Source of the DNA: Volucribacter psittacicida
GTDB lineage: Bacteria > Pseudomonadota > Gammaproteobacteria > Enterobacterales > Pasteurellaceae
Assembly (NCBI RefSeq): GCF_004339025.1
Contig: NZ_SMFT01000002.1
Span: 593,744 to 657,743 of the forward strand
Direction of reading: 5' to 3'
Length of the DNA stretch: 64,000 nt
Positions 57,626 to 64,000 of the stretch are shown here, one piece after another. Each line of letters opens with the position of its first letter. The stretch's first letter is position 1. The position numbers were made by a program, and so were the translations under genes. Below the pieces are notes generated by a model. That model saw only the letters and a list, made by a program, of their open reading frames with translations, did not search any database and was not told the DNA's origin.

Positions 57626-58510
57626 ATGCGATTTTATATGCCTATTGCCACCTTTATTCAGCGTTTAGATTTACAAACAGAAATTGATGTCTTTTGCCAA
57701 CTTGCCAAAGGCTTTGATTTTCCCCATGCGCCCCAAGCCAACAGCTTATTTTTTCATTTGATGTTACAAGGAAAATGCCAATTACATAACGCACAAGGGC
57801 AATCTTATCCGCTAAAAACAGGGGATTTTTGCCTCTGGCTCGGCAACGAAGCCCATCGCCTAAGCAGTCAAGGCAAAGCACCAAGCATTCACGAGCATTT
57901 TCATCATCTCCGCCATCGCCAATCAGGGCAAGAAATCGCCATTCTTTGCGGACGCTTTCTCGCCAACAACCCAGCCGCCGCCACCCTACTCAACCTTTTT
58001 CCCAAACCACTTATTGTCTCCCTCGCCAAACAACCCAATTTGCACGCACTGGCACAACTGATTTATCAAGAAGCCAGCCAACCGCAAGCAGGCAGTCAAA
58101 AAGTCATCAGCGACCTCAGCCAACTGCTGCTGTTATTTGCCCTACGTCAGCCCCCAACCCAATCGCTACACCCCTATCTGCCCTTATTTGGCGACAAACA
58201 CCTTGCGCCCGCCCTCTACGCCCTGCTTGCCAATCCCCGCAAACATTACACCATAGACGAACTGGCAAACCTCGCCCATTGCTCAAGACAAGCCTTTAAC
58301 CGCCGTTTTCACCAACTCAGCGGCATGAACCTGCAAACCTTTTATTTACACCTACGCCTATCCCTTGCCAGCCAACTGCTCAAAGCACAACAACTCAGCG
58401 TCGCCGCCACCGCCGAAGCCATCGGCTATCAATCGCTTTCTACCTTTAACAGCATTTTCAAAAAATATATGGGCTGTAGCCCTGCGGTGTATAAGAGGGG
58501 AAATGAGTAA
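57626..58510 (+). CDS. AraC-family regulator with cupin sensor
   Basis: A 294-residue regulator: an N-terminal cupin domain (SLFFHLMLQGKCQLHN, LKTGDFCLWLGNEAH) and a C-terminal double helix-turn-helix (IDELANLAHCSRQAFNRRFHQLSGM, VAATAEAIGYQSLSTFNSIFKKYMG). An ATG at 57638 is an alternative start. Strong C-rich codon use unlike genes left of 52 kb. Divergent from the AhpD/rhodanese pair. Inducer unknown. Confidence 0.85.
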   Translation: MRFYMPIATFIQRLDLQTEIDVFCQLAKGFDFPHAPQANSLFFHLMLQGKCQLHNAQGQSYPLKTGDFCLWLGNEAHRLSSQGKAPSIHEHFHHLRHRQSGQEIAILCGRFLANNPAAATLLNLFPKPLIVSLAKQPNLHALAQLIYQEASQPQAGSQKVISDLSQLLLLFALRQPPTQSLHPYLPLFGDKHLAPALYALLANPRKHYTIDELANLAHCSRQAFNRRFHQLSGMNLQTFYLHLRLSLASQLLKAQQLSVAATAEAIGYQSLSTFNSIFKKYMGCSPAVYKRGNE

Positions 58511-58511
58511 A

Positions 58512-58557
58512 AAGGGCGGTCTGTTTTGCAAAAATTTTTTTAAAATAGACCGCACTT
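58512..58557. terminator. hairpin between AraC gene and mioC
   Basis: AAGGGCGGTCTGTTTT (58512-58527) pairs with AAAATAGACCGCACTT (58542-58557) with few mismatches. One arm is a true uptake signal (ACCGCACTT at 58549), the other is the AAGGGCGGT variant. Confidence 0.6.
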
Positions 58558-58600
58558 TTGTTATATTGCCTTTAATTTCAGCACAATATAAGGAAACAAT

Positions 58601-59047
58601 ATGAAACCTCAAATTTGTCTTATTACAGGTAGCACCTTGGGCGGTGCAGAATATGTGGCAGAACATCTCGAACAACTATTACAACAACAATGTTGGCAAA
58701 CTGAGATGTTGCATGGGGCAAATTATGATGAAGTGATTGAACAACCTTTATGGTTAGTGGTTACCTCAACCCATGGGGCTGGCGAAATTCCTGAAAATCT
58801 TAATCCTTTATTTGAGCAAATTCAGCAAAGTGAAGTGGATCTTAGTGAATTAAAATTTGCAGTAGTCGGACTTGGAAGTTCGGATTATGATACCTTTTGT
58901 TTTGCCGTTGATAAGGTTGAGAATATTCTACAAGATAAGGGAGCAAAATTGCTTTGTCCTTCATTGCGTATTGATGTGGTTAATGAGTTCGATCATGATC
59001 AATGTGCTGAAGATTGGTTACCTTGTTTTACCCAGCAACTGGTTTAA
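58601..59047 (+). CDS. mioC: FMN-binding protein MioC
   Basis: A 148-residue flavodoxin-like protein: TGSTLGGAEYVAEHLEQLL is the FMN phosphate loop, STHGAGEIPENLNPLFEQI and GLGSSDYDTFCFAVDKVE are flavin-contact segments matching E. coli MioC. Reported role: electron supply to biotin synthase. It is directly left of the replication origin, as in E. coli. Confidence 0.93.
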   Translation: MKPQICLITGSTLGGAEYVAEHLEQLLQQQCWQTEMLHGANYDEVIEQPLWLVVTSTHGAGEIPENLNPLFEQIQQSEVDLSELKFAVVGLGSSDYDTFCFAVDKVENILQDKGAKLLCPSLRIDVVNEFDHDQCAEDWLPCFTQQLV

Positions 59048-59066
59048 TTTCCCCTCAACCGGAAAC

Positions 59067-59093
59067 AAAGCTGATCTAAGATCGGCTTTTTTT
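59067..59093 (+). terminator. mioC terminator at the edge of oriC
   Basis: AAAGCTGATC and GATCGGCTTT pair (one mismatch) and are followed by a T run. Contains two GATC sites. It would stop mioC transcription from entering the origin. Confidence 0.75.
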
Positions 59094-59506
59094 GTAGAAA
59101 TAAAAAACAGTTAGTACTGTGGATAACTTTATAAAAACCCTGTAAAAAACTTGTTTTTAGCCAAATAATAACTTTTTCATTAAAATTCAATGTGGATAAC
59201 TTCTAAGGTTATCCACAATAAATTATTTTTACTTGGAAAAGATCTTAACAATGATCAAAATGATCTAACTTCTTTATTTTATTCAAAAAAAGGATCTTAT
59301 TCACAAGGATCCAAAGATCTAATAATCAGAATAATAAGATCTTTATAGATAAATAAAGATCTATTAATAATGAGCTTAGCCTTTTTAACAAGATCCTTTT
59401 CAATAAAAGATATAATCTACTTTTAAGCTCAACCAATTTTCAGTAGAATAGCCGCCAATTATTTGTTATCTATTGAAGATCGAAATTGTCGATCAAAAAG
59501 GTTTTT
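59094..59506. other. chromosomal replication origin oriC
   Basis: A gene-free, very AT-rich 400-base gap between mioC and mnmG, the same place as E. coli oriC. DnaA boxes: TGTGGATAA at 59118-59126 and 59191-59199, TTATCCACA at 59209-59217, and TTATTCACA (59297-59305). The right half is packed with GATC Dam sites (more than ten from 59239 to 59492) and with GATCT-plus-AT-rich stretches such as GATCTAACTTCTTTATTTT and GATCTTTATAGATAAATA that look like duplex unwinding repeats. Confidence 0.88.
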
Positions 59507-61396
59507 ATGTTTTATACGGAAAAATATGATGTCATTGTGATTGGTGGCGGACACGCTGGTACAGAAGCGGCCCTTGCCCCAGCAAGAATGGGATTAAAAA
59601 CCCTGTTACTTACCCATAATATTGATACCTTAGGGCAAATGTCCTGTAATCCTGCTATTGGTGGTATTGGTAAAGGGCATTTGGTCAAAGAAATTGATGC
59701 TATGGGCGGATTAATGGCAACGGCCACTGACCAAGCTGGGATCCAATTTCGTACCCTAAATAGTTCTAAAGGCCCAGCCGTAAGAGCGACAAGAGCTCAA
59801 GCGGATCGTGTACTTTATCGTCAAGCGGTTCGTGTAGCTTTAGAAAATCAAGCCAAATTGGATCTTTTTCAGCAAGAAGTAATTGATATTATTTTAGAAC
59901 AGGATCGGGTTGCGGGCGTAGTAACCAAAATGGGCTTAAAATTTCAGGCTAAAGCGGTGATCCTAACCGCAGGTACTTTTTTAGCGGGTAAGATCCATAT
60001 TGGGTTAGAAAACTATACAGGGGGACGAGCTGGGGATCCTGCCTCAAGTTTATTGGCGGATCGGTTAAGAGATCTTAATTTGCGTGTTGATCGTTTAAAA
60101 ACAGGAACACCGCCTCGCTTAGATGCTCGTACCATTAATTTTGATGTGCTTGCTAAACAATTTGGCGATGAGGTTTTGCCTGTTTTTTCTTTTATGGGAT
60201 CCGTAGATCAACACCCTCGCCAGATCCCTTGTTATATTACCCATACTAATGATCAAACCCATGAGGTGATCCGTCAGAATTTGGATCGTAGCCCAATGTA
60301 CACAGGGATCATCGAGGGGATCGGTCCGCGTTATTGTCCGTCTATTGAAGATAAAGTAATGCGTTTTGCTGAACGCAATGCTCATCAGATTTACCTTGAA
60401 CCTGAGGGCTTAACCAGTAACGAAGTTTACCCAAATGGGATTTCTACTAGCCTGCCTTTTGATGTACAAATGAAAATCGTCAATTCAATGAAAGGGCTAG
60501 AAAATACGCGTATTGTTAAACCAGGTTATGCTATTGAATATGATTATTTTGATCCGAGAGATTTAAAACCGACTCTTGAAACCAAAGCGATCCAAGGTTT
60601 ATTCTTTGCGGGGCAAATTAATGGTACAACAGGGTATGAAGAGGCGGCGGCACAAGGATTATTAGCTGGCATTAATGCTGGCTTACAAGTTCAACAAAAA
60701 GAGGCTTGGTATCCACGTCGTGATCAGGCATATATTGGGGTATTGGTTGATGACCTTTGTACTTTAGGGACAAAAGAACCTTATCGTGTATTTACTTCAA
60801 GAGCAGAATACCGTTTATTATTGCGTGAAGATAATGCGGATATGCGTTTAACCCCGATTGCTCATCAATTAGGTTTAATTGATGAACAACGTTGGGCGAG
60901 ATTTAATCAAAAAATGGAAAATATTGAACGCGAAAGACAGCGTTTGCGTAGTATTTGGTTGCATCCGCGTAGTGAGTATTTAGCGGAAGCCAATGCCATT
61001 TTAGGTTCGCCATTGGTGCGTGAAGCAAGTGGCGAGGATTTGTTACGCCGTCCAGAAATTTCTTATGCAAAATTGACCGCACTTACCCCTTATCAACCGC
61101 CATTAGCGGATAACGAAGCCGCGGAACAAGTGGAAATTGCCATTAAGTATCAAGGTTATATTGAACATCAATTAGAAGAAATTGAAAAACAAAAACGCCA
61201 CGAAAATACCGCAATTCCTGCCAGCTTTGATTATGCCAGTGTGGCGGGGTTATCTAATGAAGTACGCAGTAAATTGGAACAGCATCGCCCTGTGTCCATT
61301 GGGCAAGCGAGCCGTATTTCAGGGGTAACGCCTGCAGCGATTTCCATTTTGTTGGTTTATTTGAAAAAACAAGGGATGTTGAAACGGGGTGAATAA
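59507..61396 (+). CDS. mnmG: tRNA uridine 5-carboxymethylaminomethyl modification enzyme MnmG (GidA)
   Basis: FAD-dependent enzyme that with MnmE modifies the wobble uridine of certain tRNAs. The N-terminal FAD site is [41 protein letters not shown] and [11 protein letters not shown] are family signatures. The frame opens at 59486, but the ATG at 59507 with AAAAGG before it gives [15 protein letters not shown] and 629 residues, equal to E. coli. First gene right of the origin. Confidence 0.97.
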   Translation: MFYTEKYDVIVIGGGHAGTEAALAPARMGLKTLLLTHNIDTLGQMSCNPAIGGIGKGHLVKEIDAMGGLMATATDQAGIQFRTLNSSKGPAVRATRAQADRVLYRQAVRVALENQAKLDLFQQEVIDIILEQDRVAGVVTKMGLKFQAKAVILTAGTFLAGKIHIGLENYTGGRAGDPASSLLADRLRDLNLRVDRLKTGTPPRLDARTINFDVLAKQFGDEVLPVFSFMGSVDQHPRQIPCYITHTNDQTHEVIRQNLDRSPMYTGIIEGIGPRYCPSIEDKVMRFAERNAHQIYLEPEGLTSNEVYPNGISTSLPFDVQMKIVNSMKGLENTRIVKPGYAIEYDYFDPRDLKPTLETKAIQGLFFAGQINGTTGYEEAAAQGLLAGINAGLQVQQKEAWYPRRDQAYIGVLVDDLCTLGTKEPYRVFTSRAEYRLLLREDNADMRLTPIAHQLGLIDEQRWARFNQKMENIERERQRLRSIWLHPRSEYLAEANAILGSPLVREASGEDLLRRPEISYAKLTALTPYQPPLADNEAAEQVEIAIKYQGYIEHQLEEIEKQKRHENTAIPASFDYASVAGLSNEVRSKLEQHRPVSIGQASRISGVTPAAISILLVYLKKQGMLKRGE

Positions 61397-61403
61397 GCAA
61401 AGT

Positions 61404-62030
61404 ATGACAACAGCATTAGCGGAAAAATTAAATTTATTGTTAAAACAGACCGCACTTTCGATAACCGATCAACAAAAACAACAGCTTGTTAAGTTGGTGC
61501 TATTATTGGTGAAATGGAATAAAGCCTATAATTTAACTTCTGTGCGTGATCCGATGGAAATGTTGGTTAAGCATATTTTGGATAGTTTAGTGGTTAGCCC
61601 TTACTTACAAGGACAGCGGTTTATTGATGTAGGCACAGGCCCCGGCTTGCCCGGTTTGCCTTTAGCCATTGTTAATCCTGATAAACACTTTGTTTTATTA
61701 GATAGTTTGGGCAAGCGTATTAGTTTTATTCGTAATGCCATTCGTGAACTTGGCTTGAATAATGTTGAAACCGTTCTAAGCCGAGTGGAAGTTTATCAAC
61801 CCGATCACCAATTTGATGGGGTATTGAGTCGCGCTTTCGCTAGCTTGAAGGATATGGTGGATTGGTGTCATCATTTGCCAGCTCCAAATGGGAAATTTTA
61901 TGCGTTAAAAGGGCAATATCACCAACAAGAAGTGGAACAGCTTGATCCTATGATGAAAATTGAGCAAGTGATTCCCTTGCAAGTACCAGAATTAAGGGCT
62001 GAGCGTCATTTGATTTTGCTTAACAAATGA
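61404..62030 (+). CDS. rsmG: 16S rRNA m7G527 methyltransferase RsmG
   Basis: SAM-dependent methyltransferase of 16S rRNA G527. [20 protein letters not shown] is the SAM-binding loop; [26 protein letters not shown] and [17 protein letters not shown] match E. coli. The frame also opens at a GTG (61389) overlapping the mnmG stop; the ATG at 61404 ([10 protein letters not shown]) is preferred but not certain. An uptake signal (ACCGCACTT) lies inside near 61449. Loss of this enzyme gives mild streptomycin resistance in other species. Confidence 0.92.
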   Translation: MTTALAEKLNLLLKQTALSITDQQKQQLVKLVLLLVKWNKAYNLTSVRDPMEMLVKHILDSLVVSPYLQGQRFIDVGTGPGLPGLPLAIVNPDKHFVLLDSLGKRISFIRNAIRELGLNNVETVLSRVEVYQPDHQFDGVLSRAFASLKDMVDWCHHLPAPNGKFYALKGQYHQQEVEQLDPMMKIEQVIPLQVPELRAERHLILLNK

Positions 62031-62200
62031 TCATTTTTACACTTTAAGGTTAATTTCAATTTTGCTTATTAATAAAAATGTTAAATTTTTTCCAGAAATG
62101 TTAAGTAGTTAACACTTTTTTTGTATTTAACAGTTGAATAACCGCAAGAGTAACGTATAATTCGGAAGTATTTGTAAGGATAAGTTAAAGCGAATAAAGA

Positions 62201-62602
62201 ATGTCTAGGGTGCTAGGAAATACAAGGGCTTTATACGGAAAGGTCATCATCATTGAAGCCATTTTACTGAGCGTATTTTCTTTATTATTAACCCTTTATC
62301 AACAACATTACGGCATTTCTTTTTTATTTGGTGCAATTTCAAGTGTTATCCCACAAGTATTATTAATAGGTTTTGTTTTTTTTCGCGAAAAATCACAATA
62401 TTTAACCAATAAAACCACCGCACTTTATCAAGGTGAAGGGGTAAAATTTTTATTCACTATTCTTATTATTGCATTAGTGTTTATTTTTTATAAAAAAATT
62501 CATTTTGTTTATTTTTTTATTGGGTTTATTGTTTTTTTGATTTTAAATGTGGCATTACCTATGATTTTGCTGATAAAACAGCAGAGAAACCCTATTAGTT
62601 AA
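62201..62602 (+). CDS. atpI: ATP synthase protein I
   Basis: A 133-residue protein with four hydrophobic helices; LYQQHYGISFLFGAISSVIPQVLLIGFVFF matches the AtpI family, an assembly helper for the c-ring. Contains an uptake signal near 62417. First gene of the atp operon here, 24 bases before atpB. Confidence 0.85.
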   Translation: MSRVLGNTRALYGKVIIIEAILLSVFSLLLTLYQQHYGISFLFGAISSVIPQVLLIGFVFFREKSQYLTNKTTALYQGEGVKFLFTILIIALVFIFYKKIHFVYFFIGFIVFLILNVALPMILLIKQQRNPIS

Positions 62603-62614
62603 TTTATTTTATAG

Positions 62615-63427
<813 letters not shown>

Positions 63428-63488
63428 TTAAAAATAGGGATTAATATTCTTTTATTATTACTTTGTTTAACTTAACCCTAGCGTTTAG

Positions 63489-63773
<285 letters not shown>

Positions 63774-63860
63774 AAGAGAGTTGGACTTACCATTAATCAT
63801 TTAAATTAGCTTATTTTGTCATCTATGCTAATAAGCTAATCCCAACTCGAGGAGGTCGTT

Positions 63861-64000
63861 GTGAATTTAAATGCAACATTAATTTGGCAAACAGTCGCTT
63901 TTGTCTTATTCGTACTTTTTTGTATGAAATACGTTTGGCCACCAATTATTAAAGCTATTGAAGAACGTCAGGCAAAAATTGCTGATGCTTTAGCTTCTGC
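63861..64000 (+). CDS. atpF: ATP synthase F0 subunit b, 5' part
   Basis: Peripheral stalk subunit, cut by the right edge. It starts with GTG at 63861 after a GGAGG ribosome site and reads [40 protein letters not shown], the membrane anchor and start of the long dimeric helix of AtpF. Confidence 0.93.
   Translation, partial: MNLNATLIWQTVAFVLFVLFCMKYVWPPIIKAIEERQAKIADALAS

Noticed and set aside
59102-59220. rRNA or tRNA gene near the origin
   Set aside because: The repeats are DnaA boxes and hairpins; no cloverleaf or CCA end could be drawn.

Overview
The window looks like a chromosomal segment from a member of the Pasteurellaceae, close to Haemophilus or a relative. Three things point there. 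The 9-mer AAGTGCGGT (the Haemophilus-type DNA uptake signal) and its complement recur throughout, sometimes as inverted pairs that act as terminators. The GlpQ at 11.5-12.6 kb is very close to Haemophilus lipoprotein D. The core gene orders (mioC-oriC-mnmG-rsmG-atpIBEF, glnK-amtB, hslVU) are gammaproteobacterial. No tRNA, rRNA or CRISPR array was seen.

Layout. 0-7 kb: end of ubiA, hslVU, a secreted hydrolase, recQ-pldA and cyaY. 7-10 kb: a Fur-boxed enterobactin-type receptor (FepA-like) and a decayed IS1016-type element. 10-14 kb: glpX, zapB, glpQ, glpT. 14.2-17.5 kb: an AT-rich insertion bounded by about 110-bp direct repeats of the trpS terminator region. It holds an MFS exporter, a 45-residue peptide too short for ordinary gene calling, and a radical SAM/SPASM enzyme, together a candidate peptide natural product (RiPP) cassette. 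17.5-22.2 kb: trpS, gph, rpe, a HerA-type ATPase and a YgjV-like protein. 22.2-25.8 kb: an accessory island with a broken IS1595-family transposase, a coupled membrane protein gene, a 44-bp perfect palindrome behind a strong promoter, and three genes that read as a toxin-antitoxin-chaperone system (ADP-ribosyltransferase-like toxin, antitoxin, SecB-like chaperone; CmdTAC-like). 25.8-33 kb: rarD-like gene, ilvY/ilvC, a DUF5655 protein and a fused trehalose-type PTS permease. Two inverted copies of a Correia-like miniature element lie at 26.8 and 32.9 kb. 33.5-52 kb: amtB-glnK, argF, carAB (with a Pmp3-type small protein between them and a double ARG box upstream), priA, an ABC exporter, HU, yjaG, hemE, yfbU, mlaA and gyrB. 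52-58.5 kb: redox, electrophile and metal-stress genes whose intergenic spaces carry 12-mers identical to DNA uptake sequences of the family Neisseriaceae (AGGCTGCCTGAA and AGGCAGCCTGAA), suggesting transfer between families. 58.6-64 kb: mioC, the replication origin, mnmG, rsmG and the start of the ATP synthase operon.

The best candidates for something new are the 45-residue precursor/radical SAM/MFS cassette and the CmdTAC-like operon. The neisserial uptake sequences together with the Correia-like repeats tell a story of DNA exchange with Neisseriaceae. All functional calls rest on reading the sequence and remembered family features; no database search was run.
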